From NCBI RefSeq assembly GCF_018502625.1, contig NZ_CP075566.1, positions 129,001 to 193,000 on the forward strand: a DNA stretch of 64,000 nucleotides, given 5' to 3'. Origin of the DNA: Pseudomonas hormoni. Lineage in GTDB: Bacteria; Pseudomonadota; Gammaproteobacteria; Pseudomonadales; Pseudomonadaceae. The notes beneath the pieces were generated by a model that searched no databases, had not been told where the DNA came from, and worked only from the letters and a program-made list of their open reading frames with translations. The translations under genes were made by a program, and so were the position numbers. Positions 43,918 to 53,213 of the stretch are shown one piece after another; within the stretch, counting starts at the first letter, position 1; each line of letters begins with the position of its first letter.

Positions 43918-44478
43918 ATGCAGTTGGACCCCGCGAGCGGTTGGTGTCAGGGCGTGAATGTCTGCCCTTCGCCCAACTTCAATGCGCGCCCCACGGGCGA
44001 AATTTCCCTGCTGGTGATCCACAACATCAGTCTGCCGCCGGCGCAGTTCGCCACCGGCAAGGTGCAGGAATTTTTCCAGAACCGGCTGGATGTCACAGAG
44101 CATCCCTACTTTGAAGGGATCGCCGACCTGCGGGTGTCCGCGCACTTTCTGATTGAGCGTGACGGCACTGTCACTCAGTTTGTCTCGTGCCTAGAACGCG
44201 CCTGGCATGCCGGCGTGTCGTGTTTCGACGGTCGGGAAACCTGTAACGATTTTTCCGTGGGCATCGAGCTCGAAGGCACGGATGATCTGCCGTTCACCGA
44301 CGCTCAATATGATGCGTTGACGGCCCTGACCTTGCAGCTGCAAAGCACCTTTACGGGCATCACCGCACAGCGCATCTGCGGACATAGCGACATCGCGCCG
44401 GGGCGCAAGACCGATCCGGGGCCGGCGTTCGATTGGGCTCGTTATCGCGCGGCCCTGGCTAAAGAGGAACAAGAATGA
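43918..44478 (+). CDS. ampD: 1,6-anhydro-N-acetylmuramyl-L-alanine amidase
   Basis: Cytoplasmic zinc amidase of 186 residues that splits anhydro-muropeptides in cell-wall recycling and thereby keeps AmpR-dependent beta-lactamase low. Zinc ligands fit the family: His in LLVIHNISLPP (about residue 34), His and Asp in CGHSDIAPGRKTDPG (about 155-165); a Glu appears in GIELEGTDDLPF. Its GAAGGA site is clear. The stop overlaps the ampE start by four bases. Confidence 0.96.
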   Translation: MQLDPASGWCQGVNVCPSPNFNARPTGEISLLVIHNISLPPAQFATGKVQEFFQNRLDVTEHPYFEGIADLRVSAHFLIERDGTVTQFVSCLERAWHAGVSCFDGRETCNDFSVGIELEGTDDLPFTDAQYDALTALTLQLQSTFTGITAQRICGHSDIAPGRKTDPGPAFDWARYRAALAKEEQE

Positions 44479-45311
44479 GTTTTCTGGTGTTGCTGTTGGC
44501 GGTGTGGATCGAGAAATTTTCGGCGCTGCGTCATCGGATTCAACGTGACGGCGGCTGGGTACGCGAGCTGCACAAGCTTGAAGTCAGCCCGCGTCTGGCC
44601 AACCGTCCGTGGTTGATATTGGTTATTCTGGTGTTGCTGCCGGTGGCGCTGCTGGGCTTACTGCTGGTGGTTCTGGAACCGGTGGCTTACGGACTGATGG
44701 CGTTGCCGGTGCATTTGCTGGTGGTCATCTACAGCCTGGGCCGTGGCGATCTACTGGCCGGTCTCGGGCCGTTTCGCGATGCCTGGCGCCGGGAAGACCT
44801 GCAAGCCGCCGCTCACGTGGCAAAGCGCGACCTGGATATTTGCGCTGACAGCGGCGAACAACTGCTGGAACGGGTTCAAGGGCATCTGCTCTGGGAGGCC
44901 TACCAGAGCTTTTTTGCGGTGATTTTCTGGTACTTCCTGTTGGGCCCGGTGGCGGCGTTGAGCTATCGACTGCTGGCACTTGCCGAAGAACATGGGCAAA
45001 ACCTGGCGGTCGTCGAGCGCGCCGCACAATTGCGCCACGCGTTCGATTGGGTGCCGGTGCGTCTGCTGGCGGCCAGCTTCGCGTTGGTCGGCAACTTTGT
45101 TGCGGTCAGCCGGGTGATGCTGCATGAACTGCTGAACTGGAACATCAGCGCCGCCCAGTTGATCGAGAAGGTAGGGCTGGTGGCCGGTGAAATTCCTGCA
45201 CCGGTGGTCGGGCCGGACGGCATCAACAGTCTCGACCGGATCTGGGAATTGCTGCTGCGGGCGGCGGTGCTCTGGTACGCCGGTTTTGCGCTGTGGACGG
45301 TATTGCCATAA
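44475..45311 (+). CDS. ampE: AmpE regulatory membrane protein
   Basis: Inner-membrane protein of 278 residues with helices near 1-12, 45-85, 145-165 and 190-210; the region SFLVLLLAVWIEKFSALRHRIQRDGGW is typical. It is co-transcribed with ampD and thought to act as a sensor in beta-lactamase induction. Followed by a REP doublet. Confidence 0.94.
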   Translation: MSFLVLLLAVWIEKFSALRHRIQRDGGWVRELHKLEVSPRLANRPWLILVILVLLPVALLGLLLVVLEPVAYGLMALPVHLLVVIYSLGRGDLLAGLGPFRDAWRREDLQAAAHVAKRDLDICADSGEQLLERVQGHLLWEAYQSFFAVIFWYFLLGPVAALSYRLLALAEEHGQNLAVVERAAQLRHAFDWVPVRLLAASFALVGNFVAVSRVMLHELLNWNISAAQLIEKVGLVAGEIPAPVVGPDGINSLDRIWELLLRAAVLWYAGFALWTVLP

Positions 45312-45337
45312 CCCGACGCATATCTGAGGTGAACTCA

Positions 45338-45459
45338 TTGTGGCGAGGGAGCTTGCTCCCGCTGGGGTGCGAAGCACCCCCGGCACGCGTTCAGACAGAA
45401 CGGGTTGCCCGGTTTGCGACTGCTACGCAGCCGAACGGGAGCAAGCTCCCTCGCCACAA
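45338..45459. repeat. REP doublet
   Basis: TTGTGGCGAGGGAGCTTGCT and its inverted partner AGCAAGCTCCCTCGCCACAA surround a spacer with its own GGGGTGC/GCACCCC hairpin. Confidence 0.9.
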
Positions 45460-45632
45460 GGTATATCACTTGTCTGAAAGGACACCCTCTGCCTGAAGAG
45501 CAGCGCCCCCGTTAACCTTAAGTTACAAACCCCCCAGCCGATTTAAGCTATACAGAGATGGCACTGAATAGTGGCTATCTGCTGCCTGTCTGTGCCTGCC
45601 AATAAAAATAAGAATGCAAAGGGAGACTTCCA

Positions 45633-47663
45633 GTGAAGAGCTTGCTCTATCCCGCCGTCGCGCTAATGAATCGCCTGAGCTTCGGCATGAAGTTCAGCCT
45701 GATCAGCGTTCTGTTCCTGGTGCCGATGCTGGTGACCAACTTTTACCTGGTGCGCGATTCCTATCGTGAATTCCAGGGCACTCAGGTCGAACTGCAGAGC
45801 CTCGACCTGCTGGGCAGCAGCCTGACCTTGCGACGCGACCTGGAAACCCTGAACAACCTGGTGCAGATCAACGTCACCCTTGGCCAATCCGGTAAGGCAG
45901 GCAATGTCGAGACCAAGATCAGTGCCCTGGAACAAGGCGTTCTGGCCCGCCTGCAAGGGCTGACGGCGATGACCACCGATCCGGAGCAAATCACGGTTTT
46001 CGATGGCAAGCGCGATGAAATGATCACTGCGTTCAAGGCCCAGCAAACGGAAAACTCCCTGCAAAGCAAAAGTGCGCTGATCGGCAAGTTGCTCGGCAAT
46101 GCCCAGATTTTCAGCCAGATCATCGCCAGTCAGGCCGGTTTGAGCCGTGACAGCCAGAGCGACATGCGTCAGCTCACTGAACTCATTACCAACGTCACGC
46201 CGCCCGTTACCCAGACATTGGGCGATGGCCGCGCGATGGGCTCCTACTCGCTGGGGCAAGGGTTCCTCAATTCGTCGTCGAGCACCCGTTTCGATGAGTT
46301 GCTGGCGCAGATCGAAAAGCTGCAGGCCGAGTACGGCCTAAAGTTGCAGGACGCGCTGGGCTCAAGCAAAGCGGCGCGTGAAACCCTGGCCTCCCAGGCC
46401 GAGAGCAGTAAGGCGACGCTGAAAAAAGCCAGCGAACTGTTCGAAGAACAAGTGGTGATGGCTGACACCCTTGATGCGCCGTGGCAGGACTTCTACGATC
46501 AGGTCACCGGCCTGATGGACCAGACTTACCAACTCAACGAAGCCACCCTGAAATTCCTCGACACCCAGTTGCAGCAGCGACTGGCTCAGAACCGTACGCA
46601 CATGGTCCTGCAGGCCGTCGCGCTGTCGGTGGTATTTGTGTTGATCTTTTACCTCTATGGCGGTTTCTACGCCTCGACCCGCACCACCCTCAAGCGTCTT
46701 GGCGCGATGATGGACAAGGTGGCAGCCGGCGACATGACCGTGACCTTCAACGCCAACAGCCGTGATGAGCTGGGTGAGTTGGGCGAGGTGTTCAACGGCA
46801 CCGTGAAGAAAATACATGACCTGATCGAGCGTGTCGGCCACACCGTCGGTGAAGTCGAGCGTCAGGCCGGACAGGTCGAGAATGTGTCGGCCCAGAGTAA
46901 CCAGGCCGTCGCGGGGCAGCGCACGCAGATCGAACAGGTTGCCACGGCCATGAACCAGATGTCGGCCACGTCACTGGAGGTGGCCCGCAGCGCTGCGGCG
47001 GCGGTCAACAGTGCCCACAGTGTCAACGACGAGACCATCAGCGGTCGCGGTCTGGTGGAGTCGCAACAGGGCAGCATTGCCGCACTGGCCAGTGAGATCG
47101 ATCAATCGGTGCTGGTAATCAATCAACTGGCCAGCGACAGCCAATCCATCAGCCGCGTGCTGGAGGTGATTAAAAGCATCGCCGAACAGACCAACCTGCT
47201 GGCGCTCAACGCGGCCATCGAGGCGGCGAGAGCGGGCGAGCAAGGCCGAGGTTTCGCGGTGGTGGCGGACGAGGTCCGGACTTTGGCCAAACGCACCCAG
47301 CAATCCACTGAAGAAATCGAGCAGATGATCACCAAACTGCACAGCGGTGTCGGTGCAGCGGTGAAAGCCATGGGCACCAGCCATCAAATGGCCAATGGCA
47401 CGGTCGGACAGTCGGAAAAGGTCCAGCAAGCGTTGGAAAATATCCTTGGGGCGGTGGGAATGATCGTCGACCAGAACCAGCAGATCGCCGCCGCCGTAGA
47501 ACAACAGACCGCCGTGGCGCACGACATCGACCAGAACATCGTCGAGATCAACCGTGCCGGCGAGCGCACCGCCGAAGGCGCGCACCAGACGGAGAACGCC
47601 AGTCGGGCGTTGTCGGCTCAGGTGGTGGAGTTGAAACAGCTGATCAGCGCGTTTCGGGTCTAG
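45633..47663 (+). CDS. Methyl-accepting chemotaxis protein
   Basis: Chemoreceptor of 676 residues. TM1 lies at about 18-40 (FSLISVLFLVPMLVTNFYLV), a helical periplasmic ligand domain of ~280 residues follows (long enough for a helical bimodular HBM type), TM2 is at about 325-346, then HAMP (ASTRTTLKRLGAMMDKVAAGDMTV) and the signalling domain with the hairpin tip EQTNLLALNAAIEAARAGEQGRGFAVVADEVR. It passes signals to CheA/CheW; the ligand cannot be told. No che genes adjacent. TTG/GTG alternatives are not needed. Confidence 0.95.
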   Translation: MKSLLYPAVALMNRLSFGMKFSLISVLFLVPMLVTNFYLVRDSYREFQGTQVELQSLDLLGSSLTLRRDLETLNNLVQINVTLGQSGKAGNVETKISALEQGVLARLQGLTAMTTDPEQITVFDGKRDEMITAFKAQQTENSLQSKSALIGKLLGNAQIFSQIIASQAGLSRDSQSDMRQLTELITNVTPPVTQTLGDGRAMGSYSLGQGFLNSSSSTRFDELLAQIEKLQAEYGLKLQDALGSSKAARETLASQAESSKATLKKASELFEEQVVMADTLDAPWQDFYDQVTGLMDQTYQLNEATLKFLDTQLQQRLAQNRTHMVLQAVALSVVFVLIFYLYGGFYASTRTTLKRLGAMMDKVAAGDMTVTFNANSRDELGELGEVFNGTVKKIHDLIERVGHTVGEVERQAGQVENVSAQSNQAVAGQRTQIEQVATAMNQMSATSLEVARSAAAAVNSAHSVNDETISGRGLVESQQGSIAALASEIDQSVLVINQLASDSQSISRVLEVIKSIAEQTNLLALNAAIEAARAGEQGRGFAVVADEVRTLAKRTQQSTEEIEQMITKLHSGVGAAVKAMGTSHQMANGTVGQSEKVQQALENILGAVGMIVDQNQQIAAAVEQQTAVAHDIDQNIVEINRAGERTAEGAHQTENASRALSAQVVELKQLISAFRV

Positions 47664-47681
47664 AGAACGCCTGAAAACCCA

Positions 47682-47771
47682 TGTGGGAGCGAGCCTGCTC
47701 GCGATAGCAGCCTATCAGTCAGCACACTTGGTGACTGTTACACCGCAATCGCGAGCAGGCTCGCTCCCACA
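47682..47771. repeat. REP doublet
   Basis: TGTGGGAGCGAGCCTGCTCG and CGAGCAGGCTCGCTCCCACA in inverted arrangement. Confidence 0.9.
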
Positions 47772-47903
47772 GTTTTTCGGGCACTACCTGTAGTATTTAT
47801 TACCTCCCCGCGTCGGCAAAATCCGGTTTTCCCCCAGGCTCTGGCATTTGGTCTTCAATGAAGGATGATCCACAACCCTGACCTACCCTGAGGAGGCTTG
47901 GTT

Positions 47904-48293
47904 ATGTCCTTCGCTACAACTGGAATCCAGGGGCACTGTGCCCATTGCGGGAGCATTCGGCTACTCGAACCCTGGCAACTCAACGCCATCGCAATCAACG
48001 AAGCATTCCCCTGTTCCCACTGCCACAAAGCCTTACAACTGAGCGACCCGAAACAGATCAGGCGCATCAAGTCCCTCGACTCACTCGCGATGTTGCGAGC
48101 CAGTATGTTGGTAACGGTTTGCACCGCGCTGCTGGTGGCGTTAGTGATGGAATGGGTCGGTTTGCTCAGCGTCGTCGAACAGCTGAATTTCTCGCTGGTT
48201 GCGATTCTGATCTACTGCGGCGTTATTCAGTACGCGAGGCATCGGCAACACATCATGCTGATTCTCGATACCGCGAAGGCTCACGCCGACTGA
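47904..48293 (+). CDS. Membrane protein with N-terminal zinc-ribbon
   Basis: Protein of 129 residues from ATG 47904, with GAGGAGG 8 bases upstream. CAHCGS (about 13-18) and CSHCHK (about 37-42) form a C-x-x-C pair likely holding zinc; two membrane helices follow (about 65-85 and 95-113). The family is not recognised. Convergent with tatD. Confidence 0.75.
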   Translation: MSFATTGIQGHCAHCGSIRLLEPWQLNAIAINEAFPCSHCHKALQLSDPKQIRRIKSLDSLAMLRASMLVTVCTALLVALVMEWVGLLSVVEQLNFSLVAILIYCGVIQYARHRQHIMLILDTAKAHAD

Positions 48294-49070
48294 CTACCAG
48301 TTGAACAGCTCACAGGCATTGGTCGTGCTCGCGGTGGCCAGTTGCCCAGGACTGACCGCCATGATCCCCGCCAGCGCCTCGCAAATCGCCGGCAGATGCG
48401 CCGGGCTGTTGCGTTGACCGGGAAACATGGCGGGCGCCATGTCCGGTGAGTCGGTTTCCAGCACCACCGATTCCAGCGGCAACTCGGCCAGCACACGGTG
48501 CATGCGCAACGCCTGCGGCCAGGTCGCCGCGCCGCCAAGACCCAGTTTGAAACCGAGCCTGATGTACTCGCGGGCCTCTTCCTTGCTGCCGGCGAAGGCG
48601 TGAATGATGCCCGCGCGTTTCAACTTGAAGCGCTTGAGCGTGGCAATCACCGCCGCATGGCTGCGTCGCACATGAATCAGCGCCGGCAGATTGAAGTCCG
48701 CTGCCAGTTGCAGTTGCGCGTCGAACAGCGTCTGCTGGCGCTCACGATCGAGGGTTTCGATGAAGTAATCCAGGCCGATCTCGCCCACGGCACACAACTG
48801 TTGATGGCCCGCTAACCGGGTCAACCAGTCACCGAGAGCCTTCAGATCCTCAGGCCGATGCTCATCCAGATACACCGGGTGCAAACCGAACGCCGCGTGC
48901 AGATCGGGATCGCTCAGGACCAAATCCCAGACTCGCTGCCAATTGGCCTGATAAACGCCCAGCACCACCATCCGCCGCACGCCGAGGGCGCGGCTCTGGG
49001 CGAGCAGCGCCTGACGATCCTCGTCGAAGTCCGGAAAATCCAGATGGGTGTGGCTGTCGATCAGCTCCAC
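48294..49070 (-). CDS. tatD: TatD-family metal-dependent hydrolase
   Basis: TIM-barrel DNase/hydrolase of 258 residues. Metal ligands: DSHTHLDFPDFDEDR (H-x-H, residues 5-12), AVGEIGLDYF (Glu, about 92), PALIHVRRSHAA (His), IHAFAGSKEEA (His) and ETDSPDMAP (Asp). Family members act as 3'-exonucleases and D-aminoacyl hydrolases. It lies four bases after fruR on the same strand; probably co-transcribed. Confidence 0.93.
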   Translation of the reverse strand: MELIDSHTHLDFPDFDEDRQALLAQSRALGVRRMVVLGVYQANWQRVWDLVLSDPDLHAAFGLHPVYLDEHRPEDLKALGDWLTRLAGHQQLCAVGEIGLDYFIETLDRERQQTLFDAQLQLAADFNLPALIHVRRSHAAVIATLKRFKLKRAGIIHAFAGSKEEAREYIRLGFKLGLGGAATWPQALRMHRVLAELPLESVVLETDSPDMAPAMFPGQRNSPAHLPAICEALAGIMAVSPGQLATASTTNACELFNW

Positions 49071-49073
49071 GGT

Positions 49074-50099
49074 TCAATCCTGGCGAATACGCTGCTTGAA
49101 GGTCCGCGCGATGGCTTGCACGCCGGGCTGGTAATCGGACTGCTCGATGGCGGCGAGGGCCAGTTGCAGCGCTTTGTCGGCGATCAACTGGTGTTGCTGG
49201 GCCATGGCGTTGACGGGCAGTGGCAGGAAGTCCAGCAACTGCGTATCACCGAATGTACCGAGGCGCAGCGGGCGGGTTTTCATCGGGAAGTCGTGCAAGG
49301 CGTCGAACACGCCCTGAAGCAACACGTAGGACGTGGTTACCAATGCATCCGGCAAATGACCCAGGCGCTGGAGCAGGTCTTCCATCAACTGCCTGCCGCA
49401 CTCGCGACTGAACGATTCGCCGTGTTCGATCAGGATTTCGCCTTTGAACCCGGCCAGTGCTTCCTTGAACCCGGCCGCCCGCTCCTGGCTGATGCTCAGT
49501 TCAGGGCGTGCGCCGATCAGGGCGATCTGCTTGGGCAGCGGGTCGAGCAGGCTGCGCGTCAGTTGCAGGCTGGCTTCGCGATCATCGCTGATCACCGAGC
49601 AGAAATGCTCAGGCTCCATGACCCGGTCGATGGCGATGATCGGGATACCCTTGGCTTGCAACTGACGGTAGCTGTCATCACCGCTCGGCAGGCAACTGGC
49701 GACGATCAACGCGTCGCAACGACGGGCGCGGAACAGTTGCAGCAATTGCCGTTCGCTGTCCGGCGCGTCGTCGGAGCTGGCGATCAGCAACTGATAACCA
49801 CGGGCCCGGGCACCTTGCTCCAGCAGTTTGGCGATTCGTGCGTAACTGGGGTTTTCCAGGTCCGGCAAAATGAAGCCCAAAGTGCGGGTGTGCCGACTGC
49901 GCAGCCCGGCCGCCTGGGGGTTGGGCGTGAAGCCATGTTGCTCGACGACCGCGCGCACGCGCTCGACGGTGGCACTGCTGATGCGTTGCTGTTCGGCCTT
50001 GCCATTGATGACATAACTGGCGGTGGTCACAGACACACCGGCCAGCTGGGCGATATCACTGAGTTTCAACTCGGGTTTTCCTTGTTTGTCGGCCGACAT
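49074..50099 (-). CDS. fruR: LacI-family fructose repressor FruR (Cra)
   Basis: Repressor of 341 residues from ATG 50099. The N-terminal LacI helix-turn-helix reads LSDIAQLAGVSVTTASYVING (about 13-33), followed by the sugar-binding core (LGFILPDLENPSYARIAKLLEQGARARGYQLL). In Pseudomonas putida FruR is released by fructose-1-phosphate and represses fruBKA. It is divergent from fruB, with its operator in between at 50207-50218. Confidence 0.95.
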   Translation of the reverse strand: MSADKQGKPELKLSDIAQLAGVSVTTASYVINGKAEQQRISSATVERVRAVVEQHGFTPNPQAAGLRSRHTRTLGFILPDLENPSYARIAKLLEQGARARGYQLLIASSDDAPDSERQLLQLFRARRCDALIVASCLPSGDDSYRQLQAKGIPIIAIDRVMEPEHFCSVISDDREASLQLTRSLLDPLPKQIALIGARPELSISQERAAGFKEALAGFKGEILIEHGESFSRECGRQLMEDLLQRLGHLPDALVTTSYVLLQGVFDALHDFPMKTRPLRLGTFGDTQLLDFLPLPVNAMAQQHQLIADKALQLALAAIEQSDYQPGVQAIARTFKQRIRQD

Positions 50100-50206
50100 T
50101 TTCGCCAATCCTACCCGATTCAGGCAGGCAACTATTGTCGCAGCCAATCCGACAAGTTGGACTTCAAGGATGGGACATTATCGAGTAACGTGCCAATCAT
50201 TCTAGA

Positions 50207-50218
50207 TTAAACGTTTCA
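50207..50218 (+). promoter_or_regulatory. FruR operator
   Basis: TTAAACGTTTCA, identical to the FruR target published for P. putida fruB. It lies 134 bases before the fruB start, in the fruR-fruB intergenic region. A partial relative, CTACGTTTCA, lies at about 50232-50241. Confidence 0.9.
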
Positions 50219-50351
50219 GCAGGCGTATTTTCTACGTTTCAGGTGCATTTGGCCGGTTCTGCCGTGAAACCGCCAAAAGTGATGGTTAAGCGCCTAAGCT
50301 GACTCATTCAAAACAATACCTGGCACCTTAAGGTGCCAAAAAGGAGAAAGC

Positions 50352-53213
50352 ATGCTCGAGCTCACGAAAGAGCAGATTTCCATGGGCCAGTCGGCCGTGG
50401 ACAAGTCCGCAGCGTTGCATTTGCTGGCACAACATCTGGTCGCCGACGGCCTGGTCGCCGAGGGTTATCTCGCCGGTTTGCAAGCACGCGAAGCCCAGGG
50501 CTCGACCTTTCTCGGTCAAGGTATTGCCATCCCCCACGGTACGCCGGAAACCCGCGATCAGGTGTTTTCCACCGGCGTGCGGCTGATGCAGTTTCCCGAG
50601 GGCGTGGATTGGGGCGATGGTCAGATCGTCTACCTGGCGATTGGTATTGCGGCCAAATCCGACGAACACCTGCGACTCCTGCAACTGCTGACCCGCGCCC
50701 TCGGCGAGACCGATCTGGGCCAGGCCCTGCGGCGCGCCGGTTCCGCCGAAGCCTTGTTGAAACTGCTGCAAGGCGCGCCGCAGGAACTGGCGCTGGATGC
50801 ACAGATGATCGGCCTGGGTGTGTCGGCTGATGACTTCGAAGAACTGGTCTGGCGCGGTGCCCGTTTGCTGCGTCAGGCAGATTGTGTGAGCAATGGTTTC
50901 TCCGCGGTGTTGCAACAGGTCGAAGCGCTGCCACTGGGCGATGGCTTGTGGTGGTTGCACAGCGAACAAACGGTCAAGCGTCCGGGCCTGGCCTTCGTCA
51001 CCCCGGATAAACCGATGCGTTATCTCGGTCAGCCGCTCAGCGGCCTGTTCTGTCTGGCCAGCCTCGGCGAGGCGCATCAGGCCTTGCTCGAACGCCTTTG
51101 CGCGCTGCTGATCGAAGGTCGCGGCCATGAATTGGGCCGCGCCACCAGCAGCCGCAAAGTGCTCGAAGTGCTCGGCGGTGAACTGCCGGCAGACTGGCCG
51201 AGCGCGCGCATTGCGCTGGCCAACGCCCACGGCTTGCACGCGCGTCCGGCAAAAATCCTCGCGCAACTGGCGAAGAGTTTTGAAGGCGAGATTCGCGTAC
51301 GCATTGTCGACGGGCAGGACAGCGCGGTGTCGGTGAAGAGCTTGAGCAAGCTGCTCAGCCTCGGTGCCCGTCGCGGTCAGGTGCTCGAATTTGTCGCCGA
51401 GCCAAGCATTGCCGCCGATGCGTTGCCGGCGTTGTTGGCGGCCATCGAAGAAGGCCTCGGTGAAGAAGTCGAACCGCTGCCGGCCGTGAGCCAACAGCGC
51501 GAAGTCGTCGCGGATGTGGCCGAAGTGTTGCTCGCGCCGGCGTCCGGTAGTGTGGTTCAAGCCATCCCGGCAGCACCGGGCATTGCCATCGGCCCGGCAC
51601 ATATTCAAGTGCTGCAAACCATCGACTACCCGTTGCGCGGTGAGTCCGCCGCCCTTGAGCGCGAACGTCTCAAGCAAGCGCTGGCAGACGTGCGCCGCGA
51701 CATCGAAGGCTTGATCGAACGCAGCAAATCCAAAGCCATTCGCGAAATCTTCATCACCCACCAGGAAATGCTCGACGACCCGGAATTGACCGATGAAGTC
51801 GAGACGCGCCTCAAGCAAGGCGAAAGCGCTGAAGCGGCATGGATGGCGGTGATCGACGCGGCGGCGAAACAACAGGAATCGCTGCAGGACGCCTTGCTTG
51901 CCGAGCGTGCCGCCGACTTGCGCGACATTGGCCGTCGCGTGCTGGCGCAACTGAGCGGCGTCGAAACCCCGAGCGAACCCGATCAGCCGTACATTCTGGT
52001 GATGGATGAAGTCGGGCCTTCCGACGTGGCGCGTCTCGATCCGGCCCGCGTCGCCGGCATTCTCACCGCCCGTGGCGGCGCTACCGCGCACAGTGCCATC
52101 GTCGCCCGTGCACTCGGCATTCCGGCATTGGTCGGCGCAGGTGCGGCGGTGTTGCTGCTGGCGCCGGGTACGCCGCTGCTGCTCGATGGCCAGCGCGGTC
52201 GCCTGCATGTAGACGCCGATGCCGCGACCTTGCAGCGTGCCACCGAAGAGCGCGACACCCGCGAGCAACGTTTGAAAGCGGCGGCCGAACAACGTCATCA
52301 ACCGGCGCTGACCACCGACGGCCACGCGGTCGAAGTGTTCGCCAACATCGGCGAAAGCGCAGGCGTCACCAGCGCCGTGGAGCATGGCGCCGAAGGCATC
52401 GGCCTGCTGCGCACCGAACTGATTTTCATGGCCCACTCTCAGGCGCCTGACGAAGCGACTCAGGAAGTCGAATACCGCCGCGTGCTCGATGGCCTCGCCG
52501 GTCGGCCGCTGGTGGTGCGCACCCTCGACGTCGGCGGCGACAAACCGCTGCCATATTGGCCGATCGCCAAGGAAGAAAACCCCTTCCTCGGCGTGCGCGG
52601 CATTCGCCTGACCTTGCAGCGTCCGCACATCATGGAAGCGCAATTGCGCGCCCTGCTGCGGGCCGCTGATAACCGCCCGCTGCGCATCATGTTCCCGATG
52701 GTCGGCAGCGTTGACGAGTGGCGGCAGGCGCGGGATATGACCGAGCGGCTGCGTCTGGAAATCCCGGTCGCGGACCTGCAACTGGGGATCATGATCGAGG
52801 TGCCATCGGCTGCGTTGCTGGCGCCGGTGCTGGCCAAGGAGGTCGACTTCTTCAGCGTCGGTACCAACGACCTCACTCAATACACCCTCGCCATCGACCG
52901 TGGTCATCCGACCTTGTCGGCCCAGGCTGACGGCTTGCACCCGGCCGTGTTGCAACTGATCGACATCACCGTGCGCGCGGCCCATGCCCATGGCAAATGG
53001 GTCGGCGTGTGCGGCGAGCTGGCGGCCGATCCGCTGGCGGTGCCGGTGCTGGTCGGTCTTGGCGTGGACGAGTTGAGCGTGTCGGGCCGCAGCATTGCCG
53101 AGGTCAAGGCACGCATTCGCGAACTCAGCCTGGCCCAGACTCAAACCCTCGCCCAACAGGCCTTGGCCGTGGGCAGCGCAAATGAAGTGCGCGCATTAGT
53201 GGAGGCCCTGTAA
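50352..53213 (+). CDS. fruB: Fructose PTS multiphosphoryl transfer protein FruB (EIIA-HPr-EI)
   Basis: Soluble fusion protein of 953 residues. It takes phosphate from PEP and passes it to the fructose permease. EIIA (about 1-145) has His in GIAIPHGTPETRDQV; HPr (about 285-370) has His in ALANAHGLHARPAKILA; EI (about 400-950) has the phosphohistidine in GGATAHSAIVARALGIPA and the PEP site near LVVRTLDVGGDKPLP and GVCGELAADP. Strong AAGGAG site. The stop overlaps the fruK start by one base. Confidence 0.97.
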   Translation: MLELTKEQISMGQSAVDKSAALHLLAQHLVADGLVAEGYLAGLQAREAQGSTFLGQGIAIPHGTPETRDQVFSTGVRLMQFPEGVDWGDGQIVYLAIGIAAKSDEHLRLLQLLTRALGETDLGQALRRAGSAEALLKLLQGAPQELALDAQMIGLGVSADDFEELVWRGARLLRQADCVSNGFSAVLQQVEALPLGDGLWWLHSEQTVKRPGLAFVTPDKPMRYLGQPLSGLFCLASLGEAHQALLERLCALLIEGRGHELGRATSSRKVLEVLGGELPADWPSARIALANAHGLHARPAKILAQLAKSFEGEIRVRIVDGQDSAVSVKSLSKLLSLGARRGQVLEFVAEPSIAADALPALLAAIEEGLGEEVEPLPAVSQQREVVADVAEVLLAPASGSVVQAIPAAPGIAIGPAHIQVLQTIDYPLRGESAALERERLKQALADVRRDIEGLIERSKSKAIREIFITHQEMLDDPELTDEVETRLKQGESAEAAWMAVIDAAAKQQESLQDALLAERAADLRDIGRRVLAQLSGVETPSEPDQPYILVMDEVGPSDVARLDPARVAGILTARGGATAHSAIVARALGIPALVGAGAAVLLLAPGTPLLLDGQRGRLHVDADAATLQRATEERDTREQRLKAAAEQRHQPALTTDGHAVEVFANIGESAGVTSAVEHGAEGIGLLRTELIFMAHSQAPDEATQEVEYRRVLDGLAGRPLVVRTLDVGGDKPLPYWPIAKEENPFLGVRGIRLTLQRPHIMEAQLRALLRAADNRPLRIMFPMVGSVDEWRQARDMTERLRLEIPVADLQLGIMIEVPSAALLAPVLAKEVDFFSVGTNDLTQYTLAIDRGHPTLSAQADGLHPAVLQLIDITVRAAHAHGKWVGVCGELAADPLAVPVLVGLGVDELSVSGRSIAEVKARIRELSLAQTQTLAQQALAVGSANEVRALVEAL

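Noticed and set aside
48858..50210. 450-residue frame antisense to tatD and fruR
   Set aside because: Shadow frame; both minus-strand genes have clear motifs and starts.
50328..53156. 942-residue antisense frame over fruB
   Set aside because: His/Gln/Arg-rich shadow typical of GC-rich genes; the plus strand has an unambiguous EIIA-HPr-EI protein.
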